Below are positions 10,550 through 22,407 of a stretch of DNA of 64,000 nt, in pieces. The position numbers and the translations under genes were made by a program. The stretch is from contig OZ231126.1 of NCBI GenBank assembly GCA_965153355.1, positions 111,414,001-111,478,000 of the forward strand, read 5' to 3'. The notes beneath the pieces are model-generated. The model was not told where the DNA came from. It ran no database searches and saw nothing but the letters and a program-made list of their open reading frames with translations. Numbering within the stretch: position 1 is the first letter of the stretch; each line of letters opens with the position of its first letter. The DNA comes from Flaccisagitta enflata (taxonomy: Eukaryota > Chaetognatha > Sagittoidea > Aphragmophora).

Positions 10550-13500
10550 TCACGCGCGCGGTATCCACCCGCGGACCCTCCTCATTTAATTGAACTCGCC
10601 GCCAGGATTGACGGTTCACACAGCTGTGTATCCCTTCTCACTTCATAGCGTACGACGCACGCGGTTGCCCCGCAGACCTCACACTTGAGATCACTGCTCA
10701 TCGTCATGGTACAAAAGGTGGCCTCCAAAGCCGCACCTTTCCATCTTGATTCAAATTGGAACAAATTTACCAGCGGATTTCACCCAATCACGTGGACACT
10801 GCCCAGCGTCTTGACATAAGCGGCAATTTTCACGGCCGCATCCCACTTCTCGCCTCAAGCATGACAAATTTATGTCACACAAGCGAGGCCCATTCATGAA
10901 TTCACCTGGATTTGTTATCATCAAGACATAAACCGCTGCCTCAACGGCCGCGTTTCCCCCCCCCCTTCCTCGCTTCGGAGGTAACAAGCTAACATCGCAA
11001 GCGCAGGATTCACCCGCGGACTCCGCCCAATCGCTTGGAATTTCCATCATAACAAAAATAGCGGCTTCCAAAGCCGCGTCCGCCTCTCGCTTCAAGGCGA
11101 GACAAGTTAATCACGCAAGCGTCTTCATCGTCGCGCATGCGGGACCCCCACAGACCCCACCCGCGGACTCTGCCCAATCACGTTGGTCTCACCATATTAT
11201 CATCATGACGAAAATAGCGGCCTCTACAGCCGCGTCCATCTCTCTCCTCAAGGCGAGATAAGGTAATCACGCAAGCTTCTTCTTCGTCGCGTATGCAGGG
11301 CCCACCCGCAGACCCCGCCTAATCGCTTGGAATTATCATCATGATGTAGCGGCTTCCAGAGCCGCGTCTGCCCTCCCGCTTAAAGACAAGACAAGTTAAT
11401 CATGCAAGCGTCTTCTTCGTCGCGCATGCAGGGCCCACAAGCGGACCCCGCCCAATTGCTTGGTGATATCATCATTACCTTCCAGAGCCGCGTCTGCCCT
11501 CTAGCTTAGAGGCAAGGCAAGTTAATCACGCACGCGTCATCATCATCGCGAAGGCAAGGCCCACCCGCAGACCCCGCCTGATCGCTGGTACAACCTCATG
11601 ACGAAATAGCAGCTTCTTTAAGCTGCGTCTGCCTCTCGCTTCAAGGCGGGACAAGTTAATCACGCAAGCGTCTTCATCGACGCGCATGCGGGGCCCACCC
11701 GCGGATCCCCCCAATCGCTTGTATTATCATCATAATGAAAATAGCGGCTTCTACAGCCGCGTCTGCCTCTCGCTTCAAGCCTCGCTTCTCGCCTCTCCCT
11801 CCAAGCCTCTCACTTCAAGGCGAGACAAGTTAATCACGCAAGCGTCTTCTTCGTCGCGCATGGGAGGCCCACCCGCGGACCCCGCCCAATCGCTGGAATA
11901 TATCATCATGACAAAAATAGCGGCTCCCAAAGCCGCGTTTGCCCTCTCGCTTCAAGGCAAGGCAAATCAATCACACACGCGTCCTCATCGGCGCGCTTGC
12001 GGGGCCTACCCGCAGACCCCGCCCAATCGCTTGAAGTTATCATCACAATGAAAATAGCGGCTTCCGCGACCGCGTCTGCCCTCTCGCTTCAAAGCGAGAC
12101 AAGTTAATCACACACGCGTCCTCATCGTCACGCATGAAGGGCCCGCCCACGGACCCGCCCAATCGCTTGGAGTCATCATCATGACATTTGGCGGCTTCCA
12201 CAGCAGCGTCTTTCCTCTTGCTTCAACAAGCGACAAATTGAAATGACGCACGCGTCCTCATCATGACATAATCGGAAACCTCAACGGCCACATCCGCCCT
12301 CTCGCCTCAAGCATCCCCCTTCTGGCATCAAGCATGACATTACAAGTCACGCAATGGGGCCCATTCATGGACCCTGCCCACTCAACTGGATTTGTTGTTA
12401 TCAAGACATAAACGGCGGCCTCAACGGCTGCGTCCCCCTTTCCTCGCTTCAAAGCATAACAAGCTTTCGTCACGCATGTGGGGCCCACCCGCGGACCCCG
12501 CCCTATCGCTTGGAGTTTTCATCAGGATGAAAATGGCGGCACCCACAGCCATGTGGGCCTTTTCGCTTCAAGATGACTCATCCACACACCACTCCATTCA
12601 CTTGCTATCACCTTCATGAAACCTTTATGGCGGCTTCCACGTCCGCGTCGCCGCTCTCGCTTCCAAGTGTGACAAGTCCACGTTGGACCCACCCGCGGTC
12701 CCTTTCCACTCACCTGAAGTCATCATCATGACATAGACGGCGGCTTCCATGGCACCGTCGTACTTCTCGCTTCTCGCTTCTCGTTCCTCATTCCTGGCTT
12801 TAAGGCGAGCCGTTAGCATCATCCTCGCCGGACCCACCTACAGACCCCACCCACTTGCATTAACTCATTGTCATTATAAACGGCGACCTCCATGGACGCG
12901 CCTCCCTCTCGCTTCAAGAACAATTGACACTGCACTCGCGGCACCCACCCGCGGACCCTTCACACTTACTCGGACTCGTTATCTTATGTGTGACTGGACC
13001 CACTTCTCTCCCCTGCAAACGTGACAGACAATTCTCACTCGCGGGATCCACCCGCGGTCCCCTTGGCCTTCTGGGTCTCATTACAAGGTCGTCAATCGCA
13101 ACTTTTTTGCAGTGGCATCATCAGCCGCACCCACTCCTCTTGCCTCCAAGCCTGTACGCCAAGATATATCGCGCACAAAAAACCAGCCCACAACCCTACT
13201 CACCTTACTTCATCGCAGCCTCTCCCTAAGCCGCGACATTCTTAGGGGCACTCCTCTCCCCTCCAGGCTCAACAAGCAAAAATATCACGCGCGGGATCCA
13301 CCCGCGGTCCCATTCATCCCTTGTGTGTCACTACATGCAAGGCAATCAACTACAACTCCTTCGGTGGCGGCAACCTGCTTTGACCACCCTTTTCCGTTTC
13401 AAGCATGTTCGTCACTCTCGCATGCAATCAAAGATCGTCACTCTTGATATTTTCTCTCGTGTCCCTAATCTCGTCAATCGCGGCTACTTCTTCCATTGCG

Positions 13501-14110
13501 ACTACCTACCGCACCCACTCCTCTTACCTCAAACCGTATCAAACAAGATTAGACACGGCAACTTCTTTGATCACAGCGTCTTACGCCGTGCCCACTCCTC
13601 TCACTTCCAAGTATGACAAACAAGAGACGTCACAAATCGTTATTCGCCCGAATCCTTACTGATCCAGTTGCAGCATCTCCTTCGGCCGCTGCATCCTTAA
13701 CTGCACCGACTCTTCATCCCTTCATCGTCATATTCAAACCTCATGCGCAAGTCCTGCCCGTGGACTCTGTCCCTCACCCACCGTCACAACACCCTCACTG
13801 CTGCCTTCCTCAAAAGGGGACCTCTGCATCTGGCTACCTTTCCATCTCGCCTCTCCATCTCGCCTCTCCATCCCCTCCATCTCGCCAACTGTCATGAAAA
13901 CCGTCACGCAAGCAGGTTCCACCTGCTGACCCCATCCTTCCGCCGCAGTCATCATCCTTCCCCCGTGGATCCCGTCATTGCCCTCATAACTTCTTCGACA
14001 TGACATCTGTCATGACATCCTCGACGTTTTCAAAGCATCGCGAGTACACACCTACGTACCCAAATGTATGATCCATCACGTCACTCACGCGGGATCCACC
14101 CGCGGCTCCC
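10550..14110. repeat. Satellite-like array of about 120-175 bp units, each with up to three hairpins
   Basis: Roughly twenty diverged units recur at 120-175 bp spacing. A typical unit between 11000 and 12100 contains, in order: a hairpin GCGGCTTCCAAAGCCGC (for example 11061-11077), a hairpin CTCGC-TTCAAG-GCGAG (11086-11101), the words AAGTTAATCACGCAAGCG and TCATCGTCGCGCATGCG, then the core GGGCCCACCCGCGGACCCCGCC and ATCATCATGACGAAAATAG. The core often closes a third hairpin between GCGGG and CCCGC. Stem bases covary in several units, for example GCGGCTTCTACAGCCGC beside GCGGCTTCCAAAGCCGC. Units drift from 12.5 kb on, and only the CCACCCGCGG core survives to 14.1 kb. Open frames across the array are short and not conserved. 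Whether the units are satellite DNA or a transcribed structured element is unknown. Confidence 0.75.
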
Positions 14111-15099
14111 TCTCCATTAAAAATACGTGCTGAAACAACACAAAACTTCCATCCGTCGTGTCACCATCCTTCCATGCCCAAAACTCAACGATTTCATATT
14201 TCTGCCTTGGTGTAGCCCGAAATGCAACAAAGACTCAAACAGACCACAATGATCTTCAAAGTTCAACGTTCAAAATCAAGAATTTCTGCACCTACCCCCC
14301 CCCTTCCTCACTTTCCATTTTTTTTCTCCATGCTTAATATTCCATTTGCGTAACCATTTCTTACTTGCCATTTTCTTGTTCTTACCCTTTTATTCATCCC
14401 CCTCGTTTTCTTGCCCTTTTATGCAAATATTGTCAAAATATTGCTTTTCTGTCGCTATGATTGCGTTTTATGCTGGACTCTTAAATTTGGTCTCATTTAC
14501 TACTAATTTGACTTCTTTTACAAATTTACAGAAACCTTTTCTTAAAAAGAGCAAAAGTCTCAATCTTTTCATAACTTTTCTGTTTTAAAACAAATGAATT
14601 TTTTTTAGAAAAAAAAAAACAAATCTTACCCTCTATTTCTCTTACAAACACTGATTTTATTGTGCTACCTAATTTTTTTTCCAGACTTAAACAAGTATTA
14701 TACCCATATCAAAAACCTTTTTCCTTTTAACAGCTTGGCTCCCTTCGACCCACCCACCTGCTTTTCAACCCCTTCTACTTTTCAAAAATACTAGCTCATC
14801 AATCATAAAAAAAAGTAGACTTTTACAATTCAAGAACAAGTAACTTTCTCATATCAAGAATATCTCTCTTTTTTTGCCTTTAACATCAGTTTCCCATTGT
14901 TACCTCTATCATCAGTTTTCAAACATTGATCCATTAATGATTAATAACAGAAATTTAGCCTTTCCTTACACATTGTTTTTACAGTCCTCTTCCCCGCCAT
15001 TCTGTTTAGCGTCCCCCCCTCCCCCCCCCCCATACATCTACATATTGATTCTTGCAGTGTTCTTTTTTTAGCTACTACATTAGTTACTCAGATGAGAGA
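14111..15099. other. No gene seen; AT- and T-rich spacer
   Basis: The region has poly-C and poly-T runs and an 80-codon frame at 14346-14588 without recognisable features. Nothing else is supported. Confidence 0.5.
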
Positions 15100-15530
15100 A
15101 TCGTCTTGAAAATGGGCATTCGACGCGCATCCGGGTTTTAGCGTGAGCTCCGGCCTTCTTTTTCCAAAACTCCCCTTTGTCTCTTGGCTCCAAATTTGGC
15201 GTTTTGAGACGGAGGGGCGCGTCTGGCCCTGAGCCCGCTCAACCCCGTTCTGCGCGCGCCCGAATCCCCCCTTTTCGATACGAGTCTCTCCTCTTTTTCT
15301 TCTTCTTCTACATTTTACCGGCTCGAAGCCTTTATAAGCGACGATGATTCTCTTTCTTTACGCATTCATGCCCCCCGATTCTCTGTACACGATCTTCTGG
15401 AGATTTTGCGTCATCATTTCATGAATAAACGGGACTTCAGGCCTATCTTGGTCTCCTTTCTTTTCATTTGAGTTACTCTTCTTTGAGGCTAGGATCAAAT
15501 CCGTTGGACATCACGACCTCAAAAGACAGC
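15100..15530 (+). promoter_or_regulatory. Possible orphan promoter or LTR-like region
   Basis: A locally GC-rich block is followed by CCTTTATAAGCG, a TATA-like box at 15333-15337, and ATGAATAAACGGG, a polyadenylation-like AATAAA at 15424-15429. TATA and AATAAA about 90 bases apart is the arrangement of many LTR U3-R regions. I could not define the ends or find a second copy, so this is a weak call. Confidence 0.3.
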
Positions 15531-15539
15531 GTAACCCGG

Positions 15540-15779
15540 AGAGAGAGAGAGAGAGAGAGAGCAAGAGAGAGAGAGAGAGAGAGAAGCAGAGAGTATGATC
15601 GACACTATTTCTCCCGCAACCAACCCGCTGGTAAGTTAAGCGGTAAAAGGTAAAAAAATATATATTTGTTTATCTGTACCATCATGAAGAAAGATTAGCA
15701 ATAGGTAGAAAAATCTGTCAATCGATCAACCTATCTATCTATCTTTCTATCTATCTGTCTATCTTACTATCTATCTATC

Positions 15780-15852
<73 letters not shown>

Positions 15853-15870
15853 GTCTGTCTATTCATCTAT
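15540..15870. repeat. (GA)n and (ATCT)n microsatellites
   Basis: (GA)n occupies about 15540-15590. A long (ATCT)n tract with a few GTCT variants occupies about 15730-15870. They lie just before the first units of the 20-bp minisatellite. Confidence 0.9.
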
Positions 15871-16148
15871 CTATCTTTATCTCTATCTGTCTATCTCTGT
15901 CTCTCTGTCTCTATCTCTGCCTGTAAGTATTGTAAAACCAATACAATACCCAATACGTATCGCCCGGGCTTGGTAGTGGATAAGGATTGGATGTAGTGGA
16001 TAAAGAGTGGATGTAGTGGATAAAGAGTGGATGTAGTGGATATAGAGTGGATGTAGTGGATAAATAGTGGAGGTAGTGGATAAAGAGTGGATGTAGTGGA
16101 TAAATAGTGGATGTAGTAGATACAGAGTGGATGTAGTGGATAAAGAGT

Positions 16149-16391
16149 AGTCACGAACCCAGGTTCTGACCTTTGGTATTATTATGATTCCAAATTCTCT
16201 CTGCCTCTCGCTTTTTGCATTGCTCGACTGCGCTCCGAATTTCTCTTCAGGCTGGATTATAGCCTCCTTTCTTTTTAGCTCAATTTCTTTCTCTCTCTCA
16301 ATTATCATCATAATTAAGCAGTTCAGAAATTGATTAAGAATAGCTCTCCAGCCAGGACGGATGGGACGAGCCCTTCGTTCCATTCGTCACT
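16149..16391 (+). repeat. Left terminal direct repeat (LTR candidate)
   Basis: The 243-bp block AGTCACGAACCC...TTCGTCACT differs from the right copy at about nine positions by eye, for example CTTTGGTATT versus CTTTAGTATT. A putative primer-binding site follows immediately. Confidence 0.7.
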
Positions 16392-16717
16392 TGGCGTCAA
16401 CTGTGGCATTTCTTAGTCATGCGCCCTGCCAGACCATTTTTCCCACCTACCATTGCATTTAACCCTTTTTTTCGCCGGCTAAGTAAAAGAAACAAACATT
16501 CATATCTTCACCATTTCATCTTTACCCCACGTTCTCGATAGAAATTACCAAGAATTAGAAAAACGACAAAAGAAATTGAAAAAACAACAAGAAATTGAAG
16601 GAAAACAACATTGACTCAATTTTGTTGCGTTCAACTTCTGCCTAATTGATATCTCTCGACAAAAATCGGGGAATAACTTTTGTTTTTCTTGCGGTTACTT
16701 TTCAATTCAACTTGACA

Positions 16718-18058
16718 ATGGCGATTTCAAATACAGTCAAACGACGTAGATTTCATAACGACTATGGTTTACATGAAATTAACGCAACCATCGGAGGTTT
16801 TGTTGTCCTCAAAAACTCCGTGACAAAATTGTCAGCTGGATTGCAACAAGAACATGACTGTGTAAAGATGATTGAAGATGAGTTTGTCTCTAAGAAAGTG
16901 GACTTGGTTAAAGTGTGGTTTGAGTATCACAATTTCGTTTGTGATCCTTCCAACGGAAATTGGGACCTTTTTCGCGATAAGCTTCATCAGATTTTTATAT
17001 CGGTTGGCGTCAACATGGATTGTACTCATGTGCTCAAAAAAGAAAACTCCCTCAATCACTCCGCTCAAGCGAAATCTGGGTTTGCAGACTCATTTTCATC
17101 TTCTCATTCCCAACCACCATCTCTCTCCTTTTCCTGCCCTTCCTCCTCATGTGCGTCAAGCGGCACTTCCGGCGCCACTTCCGGCGCTGAACCCGGCGTG
17201 ACCTCCGAAATCTCACTTTCTTCGTCGTCGTCTCGAACAAAAGTGATTTCATCAGGAAAAACGCCGCCACCGTCGCCGCCACCGATGCCACCACCACCTC
17301 TACCACCGCCATCATCGCTTCCACCATTGTCGTCGATTCATTTGTTGGATGTCGCTTCCCTGGTGTCTCTACCGGCGCTGTCAACGCCGTCAACGCCGTC
17401 AGCGCCGTCAGCGCCGTCAGCGCCGTCAGCGCCGTCAACGCCGTCAACGCCGTCAACGCTGTCAACGCCGTCAACGCCGTCAGCGCCGTCAGCGCCGTCA
17501 ACGCCGTCAACGCCGCCAACGCCTTCAACGCCGTTAACGCCAAAACCGACAACGCCGACAACGCCGACAACGCCAACAACGCCAACAACGCCGACAACGC
17601 CGACAACGCCACCGTCGCCGCCATCTTACGGACTTAGTGGTCGATGTGAGGATGGTGGTAATGCATGGATTGATGGTGATAAGGGTGTGGATGGAGATAG
17701 CGGAAGGAGTACGGATGGCGGCACTGATGTTTCTTCGTCGGAGGAAGGGTGGTCATCAAGTGATGGAGATTGGTCAAGGAGTGATGGAGACTGTCTGGGG
17801 TGTGTCAGAGATCAGCTGGGAAGTGATAGAGTTCAGTTAGGAAGTGAGGGAGGAAAGAAGAGACGCAGGAGAAGACGTCGCCGGCGTGGGAGTGGAACTG
17901 TAGATCATCGTCTTGTGGTGAAAATTGTGGAAGAGTGTCTCCGACGCATGAAGCAACCACTGCCATCAACTGCTGTGGCGGTGCCACTTCCGTCGCAATC
18001 TCCACCGTCATCACCGCTTTTTGGATGTTCTCCCCTCCTTTCATTTGCTGGGACTTGA
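16718..18058 (+). CDS. Unknown 446-aa protein with N-terminal globular domain and Ser/Pro/Thr-rich tail
   Basis: The ATG at 16718 has a good context (ACAATGG). Residues 1 to about 120 look globular, with a basic start (VKRRR) and hydrophobic and aromatic residues spread through the segment. Residues about 120-330 are Ser- and Pro-rich, ending in long (PS/PT)n runs encoded by GCCGTCAAC-type 9-bp repeats (17378-17610). A Gly/Asp/Ser-rich stretch follows, then a basic cluster of Lys and Arg near residues 405-420 and a Ser/Pro-rich end. It is the only sizeable ORF inside the LTR-type element, so a Gag- or accessory-like role is possible, but I see no zinc knuckle, protease or polymerase motif. 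No function is assigned. Confidence 0.5.
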   Translation: MAISNTVKRRRFHNDYGLHEINATIGGFVVLKNSVTKLSAGLQQEHDCVKMIEDEFVSKKVDLVKVWFEYHNFVCDPSNGNWDLFRDKLHQIFISVGVNMDCTHVLKKENSLNHSAQAKSGFADSFSSSHSQPPSLSFSCPSSSCASSGTSGATSGAEPGVTSEISLSSSSSRTKVISSGKTPPPSPPPMPPPPLPPPSSLPPLSSIHLLDVASLVSLPALSTPSTPSAPSAPSAPSAPSTPSTPSTLSTPSTPSAPSAPSTPSTPPTPSTPLTPKPTTPTTPTTPTTPTTPTTPTTPPSPPSYGLSGRCEDGGNAWIDGDKGVDGDSGRSTDGGTDVSSSEEGWSSSDGDWSRSDGDCLGCVRDQLGSDRVQLGSEGGKKRRRRRRRRRGSGTVDHRLVVKIVEECLRRMKQPLPSTAVAVPLPSQSPPSSPLFGCSPLLSFAGT

Positions 18059-18279
18059 AACGGACAAATGGATTTACACCCTCATTTTATCCAAAATGAG
18101 GGTGTAATATCGGCTTTTGCTAAATTTTGCCGACAACTTTGCTCCGTTACCTCTTCTCCATCTCCCCTCTTCTTCTTCCGCTCCATCTCCTCCGCTCCAT
18201 CTTCTTCTCCTTTGCTCCATCTCCTCGTTTTCTCCCCTCGACATCTTTGGATTTACTTTGTGTCATCATTGTTGGCGAC

Positions 18280-18430
18280 CGCGACCTACGGGGCACCGCA
18301 ACCGACGGGGCACCGCGACCGCCGGGCACCGCAACCGACCGGGCACCGCAATCGACGGGCACCGCAACCGTTGGGCACCGCGACCGACGGGCACCGCGAT
18401 CGACGGGCACCACGACCGACGGGGACTGTC
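18280..18430. repeat. 16-17 bp minisatellite GGGCACCGCAACCGAC
   Basis: About eight imperfect copies of GGGGCACCGCAACCGAC in tandem. All three forward frames stay open through it, which reflects composition rather than coding. Confidence 0.85.
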
Positions 18431-18739
18431 GGGGACCGTCATGGACCAAAGTTATATCTATTCGGTGGATGGTGATTGACAGTAATGATGGATGGTTGAT
18501 GATCCCGTTGTACTATACGACGGTGCGTTAGCTTAAGTATTGTCCCATGTCTGCGTCTCTTCGTGGAGTTACGTGCATCATTACTCTCTCCATCTTCCTC
18601 ATCTCCACTCAATTCTTTATTCTCAAAATAAATCATTTCGATTTCTCTCTCGCCCCTCTTCTTCATCGCCGATTTATATTACAGTATGAGTATCGAAGAA
18701 CTGTAAAACTCTGGGGAAGCCATATCTGCTAAACATCTA

Positions 18740-19510
18740 GGATTCATAATCAAATTTTTTACCACATAATGCACCTATAGGTCTACTATGTTGTTTAAGG
18801 TTTTGGAGCCATTCCAACAAATTCATTTTTTTTAGTCCAAAAATTTTTTTTTTAGTTTTTTGCTGATTTTGACTATAGAAATTACACTAAAAAACAAATC
18901 TCTCATATGTATATTTGTTAGACACATTTACACAAATTTCATTTTTTGTTGGGGATTTTCCGCTAATTTTTGTAGCTATGGCACCCAAAACTCAAAAAAC
19001 ACAAAAAGTGGAATATTTCCTAAGGTTTTCAATAAAATTGCCTGATTTTTGGTGTGGTAGTAGTTTTAGGATTCACTAATAAGTGTGCAAAATTTCAGCT
19101 CCTAAAATGAAATTTTGATACAATTATGAAATTTTGAAATTTTCACAAAATGCAGTGTAAGACAATTTTCCATCAAAATTGTTTTTTTTTCAAATAGAAA
19201 ATTCTGTCAATTGTTATATTTTGATATAATTAATAACAAATAAAGAATCTCTAAAAAAAATTTTGGGCTAGCCCTAGTTGAAAAAAAATTTTTTTTCTCA
19301 AAAATTGCAAAAATGACCCATTTTTTGAGGTTGAATAAAAACTGTTCCTGTCATTCGATCATCTTCATTTTTTGTGGATTTGTTACCTGTTATCTACCCT
19401 AAAATTTGAGCTCACTGCGACTTACGGTTGCGGAGATATTGACGTTCAAAGTTACTTTGTAAGAGCAAAATCCGCAAAATTTGCATTTTGGCCATTTTTG
19501 AGCTTTCATA
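18740..19510. other. No gene seen; AT-rich interior of the LTR-type element
   Basis: Many TTTTT and AAAAA runs. The short frames at 18860-19045 and 19372-19566 have no recognisable domain. Confidence 0.5.
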
Positions 19511-19513
19511 AAA

Positions 19514-19968
19514 TTGTATTTTTTCTTTCAGATACCTTCTTTTTTGCTGAAGTTACTAGAATTTAAGTATATATTCATATTCCAGAATTTCACATTTGTC
19601 AGTGAAGCCGTTTTAGAGTTATGATGGTCCAAAGTTTCAAAAAACACCAATTTTTTAACAAAAATTATAAAGAAAATTTTTCAAAAAAATTGAAAAAAAA
19701 AGTTTTCTTCAGGGTTTTGGATCTGGGCGAATTAGATATTTTCCTATTGTTTTGACCCCCCCCCTTTGTAAACTATTTTTTGAAAATTTTTCATCAATTT
19801 TTTTTAAAGAATTTAAAAATTAAAATTGAAATTGGCGTTTTTTGAAACTTTGGACCATCATAACTCTAAAACGGCTTCACTGACAAATGTGAAATTCTGG
19901 AATATGAATATATGCTTACATTTTAGTAACTTCAGCAAAAAAGAAGGTATCTGAAAGAAAAAATACAA
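19514..19968. repeat. Inverted repeat with 140-bp arms and about 175-bp spacer
   Basis: The left arm 19514-19653 (TTGTATTTTTTCTTTCAGAT onward) and right arm 19829-19968 are reverse complements with only a few mismatches, sharing for example CACATTTGTCAGTGAAGCCG. A transcript would fold into a long hairpin. It may be a foldback element nested in the LTR-type element. Confidence 0.85.
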
Positions 19969-20286
19969 GAGATGAGTTTTTGTTGTTTCCATGACGTTAC
20001 GAGCGCTGCGGCACGCGCATTGAATTGTTTCTTTTGTTAGGTATGTCTGATTTGAATGTTAGATGCCTTACATTAGTGGTTTTTCATCTCTGTAACATCT
20101 AGAGATTTTCCACATTTCAAAATTTTTTTGATTTTTTTTTTAGATCCGTTCTTTTCTAAATCTTTCTAAGAATTTAGTTTTTAAACGTATCAATATTTTT
20201 CAGTCGGGGTCCGAGCTTTTGTTTACTAGACATTAATTTTCACCTATCGAAATAGATTGAAAATTATCTCTAGGTAGTGTAGGCCG

Positions 20287-20529
20287 AGTCACGAACCCAG
20301 GTTCTGACCTTTAGTATTATTATGATTCCAAATTCTCTCTGCCTCTCGCTTTTTGAATTGCTCGACGGCGCTCCAAATTTCTCTTCAGGCTGGATTATAG
20401 CCTTCTTTCTTTTTAGCTCAATTTCTTTCTCTCTCTCAATTATCATCATAATTAAGCAGTTCAAAAATTGATTAAGAATAGCTCTCCAGCCAGGACGGAT
20501 GGGATGAGCCCTTTGTTCCATTCGTCACT
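20287..20529 (+). repeat. Right terminal direct repeat (LTR candidate)
   Basis: Second copy of the 243-bp repeat. It is followed by GAGT and then by minisatellite units, mirroring the left boundary. Confidence 0.7.
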
Positions 20530-20679
20530 GAGTGGATGTAGTAATTGAAGAGTGGATGTAGTAGATAAAGAGTGTATGTAGTGGATGTAGGGTGGATGTA
20601 GTTGATAAAAAGTAGATGTAGTGGATAAAGAGTGGATATAGTGGATAAAGAGTGGATGTAGTGGATAAAGAGTGGATGT

Positions 20680-21531
20680 AATGGATAAAGAGTGGATGTA
20701 GTGGATACAGAGTTGATGTAGAGGATAAAGGGTAGATGTAGTGCATAAATGGTGGATTTAGTTGATAAAGAGTGGATGTAGTGGATATAGAGTGGATGTA
20801 GTGGATAAAGAGTGGATGTAGTGAATGAAGAGTGGATGTAGTGGATGTAGAGTGCATATAGTGGATAATAGTCGCAAAAGCGTTAGATGGTCAACGGTAC
20901 CCGTTGCCCCTGTATGAGTGTATGAGAGTGTAAGGTCGTGAGAGGGGCAGCGGCTCCGAAGGAGCCGATGACCTATGCTGTTTTTGTTTGAGCCTGGAGG
21001 CTGGAATTAGGGCCTTGAAGCTGGGATTTGAGCCTGGAGGCGCGGATTTGAGCCTCGAGGCTGGCATCTGAGCCTCGTGGCTGGGATTTGAACCTTGAGA
21101 CTGGGGTCTGAGCCTGGAGGCTGGAATTTGTGCCTCAAGACCGGGATTTGTGCCTCAAGACTGGGATTTGAGCCTCGAGGCTGGGTTTTGAGCCTCGAGG
21201 CTGGTATTTGGGCCTCGAGGCTGGGATTTGGGCCTCGAGGCTGGGATTTGGACCTCGAGGCTGGGATTTGGGCCTTGAGGCTGGGATTTGGGCCTCAAGG
21301 CTGGGATTTGGGCCTCAAGGCTGAAAGCGGGGGGGGGTGGGGGGGGACGGAGGAGAAGAAGAAGGAGAAGGAGGAGGAGGAGAAAAAAAAAAATCTCCCA
21401 TATGTGTGAGAGCATAGGTCATCGGCACCTTCGGGGCCGCTGCCCAAAAAGTGGATGTAGTTGATAAAGAGTGGATGTAGTGGATGAAGAGTGGATGTAG
21501 TGGCTAAGATTGGATGTAGTTGATAAAGGGT
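20680..21531. repeat. Segmental duplication, copy 1
   Basis: This block holds minisatellite variants, the GGTCAACGGTACCCGTTGCC block, the 21-bp GAGCCTCGAGGCTGGGATTT repeat and the inverted-end element. It matches 28370-29206 nearly base for base apart from a few small indels. Confidence 0.9.
20945..21445. mobile_element. Small element with inverted ends carrying a 21-bp minisatellite (copy A)
   Basis: The left end GGGCAGCGGCTCCGAAGGAG, running on through CCGATGACCTATGCT, is mirrored at the right by AGCATAGGTCATCGGC and TTCGGGGCCGCTGCCC. The interior holds about 18 units of GAGCCTCGAGGCTGGGATTT(G), each containing the palindrome GCCTCGAGGC. A purine-rich GGAGAAG tract precedes the right end. 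No transposase frame is present. The 104-residue frame here is a repeat artefact. Confidence 0.7.
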
Positions 21532-22407
21532 GGATGTAGGGGATAAAGAGTGGATGTAGTGGATAATGAGTGAATGTAGTGGATGTTGTGGATCAAGAGT
21601 GTATGTGGTGGATAACGAGTGGATGTAGTGGATAAAGAGTGCATGTAGTGAATGTAGAGTCTATGTAGTGGATAAAGAGTGGATGAAGTGGATAAAGAGT
21701 GGATGTAGTAGATATAGAGTGGATATAGTGGATAAAGAGTGGATGTAGTGGATAAAGAGTGGATGTATTGGATGTAGTGGATAAAGATTGGATGTAGTGG
21801 ATAAAGAGTGGATGTAGTGGATAAAGAGTGGATGTAGTGGGTAAAGAGTGAGTGTAGTGGATAAAGAGTGGATGTAGTGGATAAAGAGTGGATGTAGTGG
21901 ATAAAGAGTGGATGTAGTGGATAAAGAGTGGATGTAGTGGATATAGAGTGGATGTAGTGGATAAAGAGTGGATGTAGTGGATGAAGAGTGGATGTAGTGG
22001 ATAAAGAGTGGATGTAGTGGATAAAGAGTGGATGTAGTGGATAAAGAGTTGATATAGTGGATAAAGAGTGGATGTAGTGGATAAAGAGTGGATGTAGTGG
22101 ATAAAGAGTGGATGTATTGGATGTAGTGGATAAAGAGTGGATGTAGTGGATAAAGAGTGGATGTAGTGGATAAAGAGTGGATGTAGTGGGTAAAGAGTGA
22201 GTGTAGTGGATAAAGAGTGGATGTAGTGGATAAAGAGTGGATGTAGTGGATAAAGAGTGGATGTAGTGGATAAAGAGTGGATGTAGTGGATAAAGAGTGG
22301 ATGTAGTGGATAAAGAGTGGATGTAGTGGATAAAGAGTGGATGTAGTGGATAAAGAGTCGCTGTAGTGGGTAAAGAGTGTATGTAGTGGATTTAGAGTGG
22401 ATGTACT

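Larger units (their letters stand above)
16149..20529 (+). mobile_element. LTR-type element with 243-bp direct terminal repeats, non-autonomous
   Basis: Two near-identical direct repeats (16149-16391 and 20287-20529, about nine differences by eye) bound a segment that interrupts the minisatellite. GAGT precedes the left copy (16145-16148) and follows the right copy (20530-20533), consistent with a 4-bp target duplication, although GAGT is also part of the minisatellite unit. Each repeat begins AGTCACGAA and ends TTCGTCACT, an imperfect inverted terminus; AGT...ACT ends are known in some Ty3/gypsy elements. Directly after the left repeat comes TGGCGTCAACTGTGGCAT (16392-16409), a plausible tRNA primer-binding site because it begins TGG. 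No reverse transcriptase or integrase frame is seen; the only sizeable ORF is 16718-18058. A purine tract before the right LTR is not obvious. Confidence 0.55.

Noticed and set aside
10582-13897. Many 60-120 codon frames in the satellite array
   Set aside because: They shift with every unit, lack conserved starts and follow the GC-rich repeat composition.
17052-17624. 190-codon minus-strand frame rich in Ala, Leu and Thr
   Set aside because: It is the antisense of the 9-bp GCCGTCAAC repeats inside the plus-strand ORF.
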